This document shows positions 9,618-20,919 of a stretch of DNA of 64,000 nt, in pieces. Both the position numbers and the translations under genes were made by a program. Location of the stretch: NCBI RefSeq assembly GCF_000142905.1, contig NW_013657662.1:251328-315327 (forward strand). The letters are read 5' to 3'. Each line of letters opens with the position of its first letter. The first letter of the stretch is position 1. Below the pieces are notes generated by a model. It was not told the DNA's origin. It saw nothing but the letters and a program-made list of their open reading frames with translations, and made no database searches. The DNA is from Thecamonas trahens ATCC 50062. Its lineage: Eukaryota; Apusozoa; Apusomonadida; Apusomonadidae.

Positions 9618-10547
9618 ATGTCCAAGCCGACCAACTGGGATGACTTTGAAAAGCTCATCCACGCAGCCATGTACAACGATCTCCGTGTGGCACCCGAAGA
9701 GCGCCCGCTCCTCCTCGCGGCGCCGACGGCCCTCGACATGCGCGCGCTCACCAAGATGGCCCAGATCGCGTTTGAGACCTTTGGCGTGCCAGCGCTGTGG
9801 ATGATCCAGTCGGCCACGCTCGGCGTTGTGGCTGCAGGCTCGGTGACCGGCTTGGCGGTCGAGTTTGGCGCGCGCTCGGTTACGGTCACGCCGGTCTTTG
9901 ACGGCTACGCCATTTCTGCCGCAACCGTCATGGTGCCCATCGGTGGCGATCTCATCACAGACCACCTCATGCGGCTCCTGACCGAGCGCGGCTACTCGTT
10001 CACCACGACAGCTGAGCGTGAGATTGTCCGCGACATCAAGGAGAAGCTCTGCTTTGTCACGCCCGACTTTGAGGGCGAGCTAGCGCTGGCCGCTGATGGC
10101 GGCGCCGGCCCCGACAGCGAGCGCACTTACGAGCTTCCTGATGGCCAGGTCATTACCATCTCTTCGGAGCTCTTCCGCGCACCCGAAATCCTGTTCCGTC
10201 CGGCCCTCGCCGGCGTCGAAGCCGTCTCGCTCCCCGACGCCATCCTCGTCGCGGTCATGCGCACAGAGCCAGAGCTTCGCCGCGAGCTCCTCTCGCGCAT
10301 CGTCATCACTGGCGGCCCCAGCGCCACCCGCGGTCTCGGCGACCGCATTGAGCTCGAGCTGGCCCGCATCCTTCCCGACGACGTCATCTCGCACGTGGTC
10401 ACCTCCTCGGCTCGCGAGAGGAAGTACGCCACTTGGATTGGCGGTTCGATCATCGGCTCCCTCACCGCCTTCCACTCTCATATCATCACCGCCGATGAGT
10501 TCAATGCCTGTGGCCCCGCCAAGGCTGTTGCGCGCCGGATGTGGTAA
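9618..10547 (+). CDS. Degenerate actin-related protein lacking the N-terminal nucleotide-binding part
   Basis: A 309-residue product. It begins at the ATG in ACACCATGTCC and picks up actin homology at NWDDFEKLIHAAMYNDLRVA, which corresponds to actin residues about 78-98. Homology continues to the C-terminus: YATWIGGSIIGSLTAF matches the actin WIGGSIL segment, and the IVITGG strand is kept. The first ~75 residues of actin, with the DNGSG phosphate loop, are missing. The sequence upstream (9351-9617) is not actin-like in any frame. The second phosphate loop, DSGDG in actin, reads EFGAR here. The protein therefore probably does not bind or hydrolyse ATP like actin. It may be an orphan ARP scaffold. 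The reading frame is intact, which argues against a dead gene. Confidence 0.8.
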   Translation: MSKPTNWDDFEKLIHAAMYNDLRVAPEERPLLLAAPTALDMRALTKMAQIAFETFGVPALWMIQSATLGVVAAGSVTGLAVEFGARSVTVTPVFDGYAISAATVMVPIGGDLITDHLMRLLTERGYSFTTTAEREIVRDIKEKLCFVTPDFEGELALAADGGAGPDSERTYELPDGQVITISSELFRAPEILFRPALAGVEAVSLPDAILVAVMRTEPELRRELLSRIVITGGPSATRGLGDRIELELARILPDDVISHVVTSSARERKYATWIGGSIIGSLTAFHSHIITADEFNACGPAKAVARRMW

Positions 10548-10973
10548 AGCATAGCCAAAGTCCTTGCACATGCTTGCCACACGCGTGCGTGACCGCAGCA
10601 CGTGCCACAATCGGCAGTCCACGGCACATCCACAGCTGCCCCACCACTCGCTCGCCTTTGTTCTCCGGGACGCCCTGGAGTGTCCTTATCCGCACCTCCT
10701 CCGTCCGCCTCCCCCGTCCCCCCCCCCCCCTTCCTTGCCGTCCCTAACCCCACCCACTCCACCTCCACCTACTCCACCGCTACTCACTCCACCCGCCACC
10801 TCCGCACCACCCGCACCGCACATCGTCGCAGCTCCGCGGAGTCCTTGGTGGCTGGACAGCGCGGGAAAAAAAACTAGCCTTTGCTTGATCTGTCCTCAAT
10901 TGATCGTATAATTGACCAGTGACATTGAGCCCACCCGTTGCAACTCCTCTCGACTGCTTGTGGATCCTCCGCC
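10548..10973. other. Intergenic region with C-rich tract
   Basis: This sits between two plus-strand genes. It holds the 3' UTR of the actin-like gene and the promoter of the next. A C13 run (10718-10730) is followed by a (CCACY)n-like pyrimidine stretch to about 10815, and an A8 run lies near 10866. I see no open frame with coding character. Confidence 0.6.
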
Positions 10974-13900
10974 ATGGGTTGCGGCTCGTCCAAGAAGCAG
11001 GGCCGGGCCGGACCACAAAGGCCAACCGGTGCGCGGGAGACTGCTACCACCCAGCATCATGAGGACCAACCGTCGTACTCGTTGTCGCTCACCTCGGCCG
11101 ACTCAGGTACGCTCTCGAGCTCAGAGTCGAGGTTGGCCCAGGACTCGCGTCGTCGCTCTTCGGCACGCGCGGCAGACACGCGCCAACACACCGCCGGCCC
11201 AGGCACCGCATTACGATCGAGTCAGACGAGCTCCAGTGGCTCGGAAGACAGCAGCGACAATGCCGACTCGTCTGACGCTCTGGCAAGGCACCGGAAAGCA
11301 TGGAACGAGGGCGTCGACCACTCATCAGAGTCCTCGGTCATGTTTGTGACCGACGAGGCCGGTGAGGAGGCCGTCGCTGCTGCGCGGTTCACCGTTGGTG
11401 GCCGCGTTGTCGACGTTACCAGCCTTGCGGCCTCCTCGCGCGCAAAGTCACCTGAGCCCGACGAGCTCTCGGGCCTGCCAGGTCTCGATCCGGCGCTGCT
11501 GCTCGAGAACGCGTCGACCGTCCCGCTCCCTCCAGCACGTGACGTTGTTGTTTATGACTCGACGGATGCATCGGCGCCGCTCGCGCCTGTCAAGGGCCCC
11601 AAGCCGCGGGTAGCACCCTTTGACGCCGCATCCTCGCATTTTGCCTCGCTCTTGCCTGACGCCCGCGCCGCACTTGACGCACTCGCCGCAGCCCGCGCCC
11701 ATGCCGGCCTCGCCCCGCTCTTTTTGACGACGTTCTGGCTTCGGGCGCGATGGCCCACGCCCAGTACATTGCCGCCAACGAGGCCCATGGCGAGAGTCGC
11801 CACCTGCACTACGAGCTCGAGCACCGCGCAGGCTACTCCTCTATCGGTGACGACGTCGCGCGAAAGGCTGCTGTTGCTGTGGGCTCCTCGGGCGTCGCCG
11901 CCCTCGCCACCGGCGTGCTCGCCGATCCCGACGCCCGCGCCAAGGTCTTTGTCCGCCACCCGTCGCGCATCGGCCTCGCCACCGTTCCGCTCGCCACTCC
12001 GCGCACCGGCCTCACCGGCGAAGTTGTCCTCGTTGTTGTCCTCGCCGCCATCGACGGGCCGGAAAAGACAGAGTTTGCCGCCCTCCCGCGCGTTGTACCC
12101 TGGCCGCCTCCCGAAGCCCGCAAGCTCCACCGCGCCTGGCGTCCGCTGCCATCCGATGCCCCGACCGCTCTCCGCGCTCATTCCTTTCATGCTGCCCTTG
12201 CCAACCTACCGGGCTTCTCGCCGGACGCCACCCTCGGCTACCCGATCACTCTAGCGCTTGCGCCGGCTGACGCCGCCGACCTCATCGACTGTGCCGCCCA
12301 CATTGCGGCCGTCACTGCCGAGCCCGGCGCCTCGCGTGCACCGACTCCCCTTGACGCATGGGTCCTTGCCCCTTCGCCGCGCCTCGCCAACGCCCGGCGC
12401 TTCTCACCGCTACCAGACACCATCGTGGTCATACCCACTTGCCCGCTGCCGGTCAACGCCCGCGTCGACGTCGAACTCACGCTCTCATTTGCCTCGGCAC
12501 CCGAGCTGTGTCTCAGCTGGTCGTTCACCACCCGCGGCCACGCCGAGTTTATCGTCAACGCCCATGCCAGCTTTGAGACCTCGCCTCTCACCACGCTTGC
12601 TTCTGTCCTCGCGGCCTCGCTCGCACTGCCACTTCGAACTGACGTGCCCGCTCAGTGCGCACACGGCGACTCGCAGCTCGTGGCGAGCGGCGAAGAGGTG
12701 ACCATTCGGTTCGGTCCTGGCATCCACGACCTCAGCCCGTGGTTTGCCAATGCCTCGGCACCACCGCTAGTCTCGACTTCGCGGTCGCTCGTCCTTGTCG
12801 GATGCGATCCCGAAATCGGCGAGTCGGTACTGGTCGTTCCGTCGCGCGCGGCAGACACGAGTTCGGCCATCACTCCGCTACCTGTGATTCGCCTGCTGTC
12901 GCCATCGCACCTTCGTCCGTGCGTCGAAGTCCGCAACATTGCCTACCGTGGCCCAAGACCGCTGCTGGACGTCCCCAACCATTCCCGTGTAGTCCTCACC
13001 GGAGCCTCAATTTCGTCCACTGTTTCGAGTGTAGCCTGCGCCGGCAGCGGAGCAAGCTTCTCGCTCCGCTCGGTCCGCATGGTCGACATCGGCCCCAAGC
13101 GTGCACCCGGTACCAAGCCGCCTCCACTCTTTGCCACCCGTCCCGGCGCCACGATCTCGACCGTTCTCGTTGGCTCGCGCAATTGGTTCCATCACGTCGG
13201 CGCCGAGTGGCATACATTCGAGTGGCAGAGCGACCCCGACGAGCCTGACATCACCTCGGCCACGCTACAGCTCACCGCCAACCCGCCGTCTTCCGGACCG
13301 GTGCCGGGCAACGATGCAAGCACCAAGCAGACACAGATCGAGCTCTACGAGTGGGTCTTTCGCATCCATTCGGCGACCAACTTGCCGCAGATGGACCGAT
13401 TTGGCTCGTGCGACGCTTTTGTGGTGCTCCTTCTCAACGGCAAAGAAATTGGCCGAACGTCCGTGGTCTCCAATTCATGTAACCCGGTGTGGCCAGAGAC
13501 CGAGCCTGGCGGCGAGATTGTGGTCTCGGGCCGTACTGGGCACAGGCTCACCTCATCGCACGCCCGACTCCGCCTCGAGGTCCGCGACCACGACCGCGGC
13601 TCGAAAAACGACGCGGTTGGCTGTGTTGAAGCCAAGGCCTGTGAATGGGCGTCTGGCTCCGGCTTTGTGCCGCGCGAGTACGCGCTCGAGCCGCTGCCCC
13701 GGTCATCTGAGTCGTCAGACACCAGCTCCAACGCCGACCAAGAGCTGGGATCTATTGTGGTTTCGCTGGCGCGGCGCCCGGTCACCGCGGCCGCCAAGCT
13801 TGTTACCTCGTTTTCGTCGGTCTCGCTGCCGTCGCCGACAAGTCCTGTTGCGCCGCCGTCGTCGTCGTTTTCCGAGTGCGACGAGACATCTGGTTCGGTC

Positions 13901-15739
13901 CCGTTCGCACATTGGCGTGTGGGCGTCGCTGCCGTGGTGCCTCTGGTCCATGAGCTTGCCGACGTGCTTGCCCTCGTCTCCCCGCGGGACGTTGTTCACA
14001 TCCTGCCCGGTCGCCACGCTCTTGCTGCTCCCGTGGTCATCCCGGTCCCAGATCTCACCATCATGGGCGCGTCTAAGGCGTGTGTTTTTGAGCCACGCGC
14101 CGCTGCTCCGGGCTCTCCGCTTGTTTTGGTGCCTTCCTCGGCCTCGCCGTTTATGATGTCCGAGGTGACGCTGGACATGGGCAAAGAGGCATGCTCCGCT
14201 CCGCTGTACCTCATGCCTGGTGCAGTGGCCCATCTGGCGCAAGTGACGACGCTCTCGCGCGGAACCGGCCTCCTTGCCGCGTACATGATCGAACCAGGCG
14301 CCAAGCTCTCTGTCGAGCTCTGCGACTTTACCCGCATGTTCACTGATCATGTGGCGTACGTCCGCCCGCTTCCGCCGCGTTCGCCTGGCCTCGGACTCCC
14401 CGGTGCGTTTCTGGACGGTGGCGGCAACATGTGGAGGATGCGCGGCTCCCTAGTGGCCGGCGACGTCTCGCGGTCGTCCAAGTCGATCTCGCAGCGGACC
14501 GGCCGGCTCATCTCGACCGCGTCCGACGGCGGCACCGTTACTGTCACCCGCGGCAAGTCGAGCACCGGCTCGAGCTCGGCTCCAGGCGAACCGGTCTCGG
14601 GTGTGGTGTGGGACGTGAGCTCAGACGCCGAGTTTGCTTTTGCCGCTGAAAAGTTTGGCGATGGTGACCACCTAGTCCTCGCTCCCGGTACCTACGAGCT
14701 GACCGAAGCGATGTGGATTGGCAACGGGCTCTCCTGCGTAGTGCGGTCGTCGCGGAAGACTCGCAAGGCCGACGCTCGCGTCGTCCTTAGCCGCGCCAAA
14801 GGCAGCGTTGCTCCATTTGCCTCGGTCGAGTCCAGGGGCCAACTGACGTTGGAAAACGTGACTCTCGACAACAGCGGCGACGACACTCCGGCGTTTGTTA
14901 TCGATGGCGAGGGCTCGGAAGTTGTGCTGAAGCACGTCGACGCTCGCCGGTTCGGCAACGCCAAGCTTGGGCTCGGCGTTGTCGGTGCTGGCGCCACACT
15001 TCGTATTGAGGGCACGTTTGACTTTGTCACTTTCGCCGGTCCACACCTCGCCCACGTAGCGGGCCCCTCGCCCGACTCGGGTGCCGACGCCGGAGCGCTT
15101 GTGCTCGCCCCAGGCGTGTACCACGGGCGAGCGCCGCCGGTAAGCGGCGACGTGCGGAACGTCAGTCTTGTCGGCTCGGCGTCGTCATCGGAGCATGCCA
15201 CCACATGGCAGGTGGCGGTGGAGCCCGATTCTGAGCGGGAACATACGCTTCAGGCCGTCATGGGCCTCTACTCACACGGCGACACCATCGCCATGGCCCC
15301 GGGCCGGTACGAGCTCCAGCACGAGCTCGAGTTTGCACGCGGGCTTGATGTCTCGATCGTGGCAACTGGCGAGGTGGTCGTTGTCCGCGGCGCAAGCAAT
15401 GACGACGCGCTCTTTGGGACCGGGCCGGGTGCCCAGGTGACCTTTGGCGCAAATGGCCGCGGGGCGCGGCTTGTGCTCGACAATGCAGGTTCGTTGCACC
15501 CGATGCTCAACGTGGCAGCCGAGACCCTTGTCTCGCTTGACAGCGTCGTGCTGGCCAACATGGGCAAGTCGTACTTTGCTCGGATAGAGCCGGGCGGCAA
15601 GCTCGAGCTACACGCCGTCGACCTGACCCGCTACACATCTCCATTCCTCGCCTACGCCGTCGACACTTCGGCAACGATCGCCGTCGACAACCACGCCGTG
15701 ACCTGGGGCGACACGCGGCCGGTGTCCAACACGGACTAG
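10974..15739 (+). CDS. Predicted N-myristoylated CAP + C2 + beta-helix protein, frame broken once
   Basis: About 1,588 residues after joining two frames. It starts MGCGSSKKQ, a strong N-myristoylation signal with a palmitoylatable Cys3. A Ser-rich linker is followed near residues 220-390 by a bacterial-style CAP/SCP domain (ALAAARAHAGLAPL, then MAHAQYIAANEAHG). Next come ~350 residues with beta-helix-like turns, a C2 domain (~790-920: YEWVFRIHSATNLPQMDRFG, SCDAFVVLLLNG, LRLEVRDHD), and a long second beta-helix/pectin-lyase-like region to the end. The frame changes at the T5 run 11721-11725; one extra T reads PLFFDDVLASGAMAHAQ straight through the CAP domain. CAP domains are usually secreted, but no signal peptide is visible. 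An AATAAA at 15787-15792 is a candidate polyadenylation signal. Confidence 0.75.
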
Positions 15740-15816
15740 CCGCGCTCACGCCAGCAGCACCAGCAGCAGGAGGAGAATCGAGTGGGAATAAAAGACGAAT
15801 TGCTCTTGCTTGCTCT

Positions 15817-16812
15817 TTACACCTCGCCTGCAGTGGTGGGCAGCTTGAGGGCGGCGTCGCCCGACATGATCTTGACAAAGTAGTAGTAGAAGAAGTCGCC
15901 AAAGAGCGCGGTCTGCACAAAGCCAGCGATCCAGGCAATCCAGTTGGAGTAGTACGGCTCTGTGGCGTAGCGGTAGACCCAGTTGACAAGGTACAGGGCA
16001 CGGTAGCCGCCGACAGCAAACATGTAGTGCGACGAGAGCGAGTCGGCCTCGCCGGTCTCGATGAGCAGCATAAGCTGCGGCATGACCGCCACGGCCTCGA
16101 GGTAGATGGAGAAGGTCCACAGGATCTCCAGAATGGTAAACTGTGCATTAAAGATGAGGGCAAGGACGGCGCACGGCGCAAGAATGTGCCACAGCACAAA
16201 GGTGTCGCGCGCATCGTCCGACGTCGACTTGAGCTCGGTCCGCATCAGGTACACGATGTAGTAGCTGGCGGCAAGGAACAGGATCTTCATAAACGTGTTG
16301 TACAGCGTGAGCCCTGTGATGTGTGCAAAGTTGAACGTGATCATCATGCCCAGCACGTGGAACAGATCCAGATACCGGCAAGTGAACACGAGCGTGTACA
16401 TCAGCTGTGTCTTGAACGAGATGCCCTTGCACGACTTGGTAGCCTTCATCTTGAAAATGAGGATAAAGAAGCTGTACTCGTCACATGACCCCCAGTCCCC
16501 CCCACACACACCATTTCCCCCGTCGCCCGTAGTCGCCATACTATGTAGTGAGTCTCTACCCCTCCCCCCTCCCCCTCTCTCCCCCCTCCCCATCCCTCCC
16601 CCCTCCCCCCTCGCCCCTCACCCCCTCGTCTGCCAGTGACGTCGCCAAAAACCGCCACCCACCGACCGCCCACCCGCATTGCTGAGGAGGTGCCACCAGC
16701 CACGTTCCACATGCCACCACTACGCCTACGCTAACCCCTTTCCCCCCTGATACCACCCATTGTCATACCTGGCAAGGTGCAGCAGGTCTGCCGAGATGCG
16801 GAAGATGTTCAT
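15817..16812 (-). CDS. KDELR: ER lumen protein-retaining receptor (KDEL receptor), two exons
   Basis: Exon 1 (16812..16769) encodes MNIFRISADLLHLA. Exon 2 (16471..15817) continues SFFILIFKMKATKSCKGIS and the rest of the seven-helix protein (GLTLYNTFMKILFL; WTFSIYLEAVAVMPQL; FGDFFYYYFVKIM). Joining them through a GTATGA...TACAG intron (16768..16472, 297 bp) gives 232 aa, close to the usual 212, with the invariant MNIFR start. The receptor binds C-terminal KDEL-type tetrapeptides in the acidic cis-Golgi and returns them to the ER in COPI vesicles. The intron is full of G runs on the sense strand. The gene is divergent from the GNPTAB-like gene downstream. Confidence 0.95.
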
Positions 16813-17559
16813 GCTGCCACTCGTTCTTGGCGCCTGCGACAAATGTCTGTCTCACTTTGCAGAGAGCCAGTGGCTGCCGACTGGCGCGGTGACGGAGAGG
16901 AAGAAGCAGCGGAGGGCGTGGAGGATGGATAGCAAGGGCGGGGATGACAAGTGATGAACGGATCGTGTGCAGTGGGCATAGTTACCGTTGTGAATGTGAT
17001 AGTTTGGGAGGATAAAGTAGAATCAAGACTCGGCATGAGTATGGCGATTGGGCCTTCAGCCGTAGCACCACCGGTCGCCGACCTCAGCTGTGTAGCTGGC
17101 CCCACCACGGCCGCCACTGTCACCCCACACGCGCCAGTGGCCATGACCTGCCACGGCTGGGTTGCCCAATGCCAGTGGCACTGCGACAGCCACTCGACTG
17201 CGCGAGGAAGAGCGGCTGAGAGGAGGGTACGTGGACATGGGTGTAGAGCATGGGGGGGGATGGGGGTTGGGAGGGAGTGGGGGAGGGAGGGAGGGAGGGA
17301 GGGAGGGGCATGTCACGCGGAGGGGGAGGGGAGGGGCGAGGGATGGACGTGGCCTTCCTGCCCTTCCCTCCCTCCCCCACTCCCTCCTAACCCCCCCTCT
17401 TCACCCATCCCCCTTCACACACCAACTGGCTATACAGCAGACTCATTGACAGGTGGGATGTTCTGGATGGATGGCGGTGGCTGGTACTGGTGTGGGCGTG
17501 GGCTGGACTGGGGGTGGGGTGGGGGGCGTGGCGGACAGGGGATACGAGACAGCGACCGG
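16813..17559. other. Divergent promoter region between KDEL receptor and GNPTAB-like genes
   Basis: This 747-bp stretch is open on the plus strand in frame with the GNPTAB-like gene, but its translation is low-complexity and not conserved. It contains a G-rich block (GGGAGGG repeats, about 17250-17345) followed by a pyrimidine block (about 17350-17415) and more G runs up to 17540. The G-rich parts resemble introns in this window, so a short non-coding or signal-anchor exon upstream of 17560 cannot be excluded. I could not define one. Confidence 0.5.
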
Positions 17560-20500
17560 ATGCGCAAGGCTGTCCAGCGGCATGTGCTATCGTTCATGGG
17601 CACTCGGTGTGGGGTTGTCACGTGTGTGATCGGCACTCTGCTGACAGTCAACACGGTGCTGGTGCTTGCGGCCATGCTCGCGGCGCAGTGGTCAGGCACC
17701 GGCACGGCCTCCCCACCGCCGTCTTTCTTCTCGCTCTTTGCGTCGATGCTCGGCCTCGGCTGGGCCGCGCCAGCGTCGTCGAGCAACCTACCGCTGGCCT
17801 CATGCTCCTCGGTTCTCACCGATAATCTTGCCGGCAAATCATTTGAGCACGCGCTCTGCTCGCCCATTCCCATCGACATTGTCTACACCTGGGTCAACGG
17901 CTCGGACACCAAGCTGCTTGACGATCTGGCCCACTACAAGGCCTTGTTTGCCGAGATGTACCCCGAAGCCGCGGCAGCCGAGGCCGAGGAGGCTGAAGCC
18001 TTGGCAGCCGCCGAGGCCGAGGCTGCGGCCGAGGCGGCAGCCTTGGCGGCCGCGGCCGTCAACGGGACTGGCAGCGGCAACGCGACTGAGGTCAAGGCCG
18101 CCGGCGCCTCGCGGTTCCGTGACAACAATGAGCTCATGTACTCGCTGCGGTCGATCGAGAAGTTTGCGCCGTGGATCCGCCGCATCTTTATCGTCACCAA
18201 CGGGCAGGTCCCGTCGTGGCTCAACATCGATCACCCCCGCATCGATGTCATTCCGCACGAGGACATCTTCCCCGACCCGTCGCACCTGCCGACCTTTTCG
18301 TCGCCGGCCATCGAGGTCCATCTCCACCGAATCCCGGGCCTCTCGGACAAGTTCATTTACTTCAACGACGACGTCATGTTCGGATCCGAGGTCTGGCCCG
18401 ATGACTTTGTGACTCATGCCAATGGGCAAAAGGTGTACCTAGCGTGGGCAGTGCCGAATTGCAACGAGGGCTGTCCGGCGTCGTGGATCAACGACGGCGT
18501 GTGTGACACGGCATGCAACGTCTCGGCATGTGACTGGGACGGAATGGACTGCGTCAACGTCACCTCGACTTCGCGCTACTCGTCATGGTGGTCCGGCTCG
18601 TCGTGGTCTTCATCGTCGTCGTCGGCTGCCCGCTACTCGAGCTACTGCGCACCCGGGTGCCCGGACTCGTGGATCGGTGACCGCTACTGCGACAAGGCGT
18701 GCACCAACGAGGCGTGCGGCTGGGATGCGACCGATTGCGGCGTCGACCGCATGGTCAACGAGGGCATGTTTGGCGTCGAGGCTACCGACGCTTCTGCCTT
18801 TCCACTCACTGTCCCGCCACACACTCCGGCCATGTTTGTCAACCTGACTTTGCTCTTTGGCCATGACGGCCACGTCGACGAGGGCTCGCATGACAACTCG
18901 GACATGGTCCGCACTGCCACCATTTCGCAGCGCAACAAGATCATGACGCTCACTTTCCACCGCGACGTCAACACCACTGGCGTGACCCTGTTTGTCGCCG
19001 GCAAGGCTGCCGACGGCTCGACTGTTGCCGCCACCCTCAACATCACTGTCTCTACCGGGCCCGACACCCTGCCTGCTGCTGATGTCGCGACAGCCAGCGA
19101 CGACGCAAGCGTAGCTGTCGACGCCGGCTCTGCGCCAGCGCCGAGCCACAGCACCGACGATGGGGCGTTGGGCGACGAGGCCGAGCCGGGCTCTGCGCCG
19201 GCACCCGACCAGGGCGCCGACGGGGGGCGTTGGACGACGAAGTCGAGCCAGGCTCTGCGCCGGCGCCCAGGCGCGGCGAAGCGGATCCACCGAGCTCGGT
19301 GCCAGCCTCTGATGGCGGCAGCGACGCGAAGGCCGTGGACGACGCATCGGATCATGACGCGTCGGGACACGACCTGAGGCGGCGACTGTTGGCAGCGCCG
19401 ACAAACCAAGACGGCGGTGCCAACAAAGAGCCGAACGTGCTCTCCAACGCGCTGGCGAGAGTGGGTGCGTGGGTTGAAGCAGCCGGCGGCGGCGCCAGCA
19501 GCAGCGGCGGCGAGCCGCGACTTCCGCCGTTGCACAACAATCGTCTTGTGCCCCGCGGACAACCAAGGAGCCGGCCGCACATCAAGGCTGCCATCGCACC
19601 GTCGGATGTTCTGTTTGGCGACGAGGCCGAGGCTGAGGAGAACGACGCCGACCTGGTGACTCGCATCGAAGCTGTCAAGGCCAAGTACGCGGCGTGGGAG
19701 GCTGAGCAGGCTCAGCTACGGGACAAGTACGGTGACGAGGTCTATGAGTCGGCAGTCGAGCTGGCGACGTCGATGTGGAGCTCGGAGCGGTCGTTTCTGC
19801 CGTGGGAGCGCCGCGAGTCGATGCTCCGGTCGGCGTGGCGGGCGGCGGCGATGGGCGTGCCAGACGAGGCGGCCTCTGCCAGCAGCGCCAGCTCGTCGGT
19901 GCTGCGGCGGCACCTGACAGACGTCTTTGGCGACTCGCTCAAGTTTGTCAACAGGCTCTTCAACGCGCGGTTTGGCATGGCGGCACGCAAGGTGCCTGCA
20001 CACATGCCGCACATGATCGACCGCAACATCATGGAGCGGCTGCAGAGCCTGTTCCCGGACGAGTACGATGCGACGTCGTCGCACAAGCTGCGGATGGGAA
20101 CCGACATGCAGATGGCGTTTTCGTACTTTTACTTTCTCATGGAGGAGAAGCGCGAGTTTGAGCTCGAGCAATACTTTCACGAGCACATTGACGTCGATGC
20201 CGACGGCTACATGTCAGACAACGAGCTGCGGACACTTGCTGCGCGGATTTACGAGCTCCCACTCGACTACGGCCAGCTCGGAGAGCTGCATCAAGCCATG
20301 GAAGAGGCATACGAGGTGGTCCATGGCGTGCCAGTGGGCGAGACCGGCCCGGAGCTCGGGTTCGATCTCCAGGTGCTCTCGGCGGCGCCTGCAGTTGTCG
20401 ACCGCATCATGGACCACATTGGCGAGCTTCTGCAGAACCGGTTCGAGATCAAGGATACCGACGACGTGGCGTTCCAGATGATCGGCGACAACGAGACCGA

Positions 20501-20864
20501 TGTCAACCGGGCGCTCGACGGCATCCGGCGCAACCGCCACAAGTTTGTCTGCCTCAACGACAACATGGACGACGATTCAGCGAACCCGCTTGTTGTGCAG
20601 GCTCTGCAAGACTTTTACAACTCGGTCGTCCCCTTCCCCTCGCAGTTTGAGCACCCTCCCGGCGTCCGCAACCGCTACCTGTACATCCAAGAGTATCGGG
20701 CCGAAGCTGAGCGGTCACGCCAGGCGCGGATGCTCGGCGTCGGGCTCGCTGTCCTTGTTGTTGCCGTCTGGGTCTGGCTCAACTACTGCACCGGTGACGA
20801 CGCACTCTCGCGCAACAAGCGCCGCCGCGCGCTGGCAAAGTCCAAGCAGATGCTGGACGTTTAA
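17560..20864 (+). CDS. GNPTAB: GlcNAc-1-phosphotransferase alpha/beta-type Stealth protein, frame broken once
   Basis: About 1,100 residues. Residues 20-42 form a type-II signal anchor. Stealth CR1 is PIDIVYTWVNGSD (~104-116) and CR2 is FRDNNELMYSLRSIEKFAPW through YFNDDVMFG. Two Lin-12/Notch repeats follow (CPASWINDGVCDTACN, CPDSWIGDRYCDKACT), then CR3 (SLKFVNRLFNARFG), an EF-hand (DVDADGYMSDNE), CR4 (KFVCLNDNMDD), and a C-terminal membrane helix (VGLAVLVVAVWVWL). This matches metazoan/amoebozoan GNPTAB, the Golgi enzyme that puts GlcNAc-1-phosphate on lysosomal hydrolases to make the mannose-6-phosphate marker. An Ala/Glu-rich insertion interrupts CR1-CR2. An acidic tandem repeat (EPGSAPAP) lies at ~540-565, where the frame breaks at the G6 run 19222-19227. 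Confidence 0.9.
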
Positions 20865-20919
20865 CGCTGTAAATCCCTCACCAGAGTTGCTTCCTGGGCC
20901 TCAATGCCACATGTTCATT

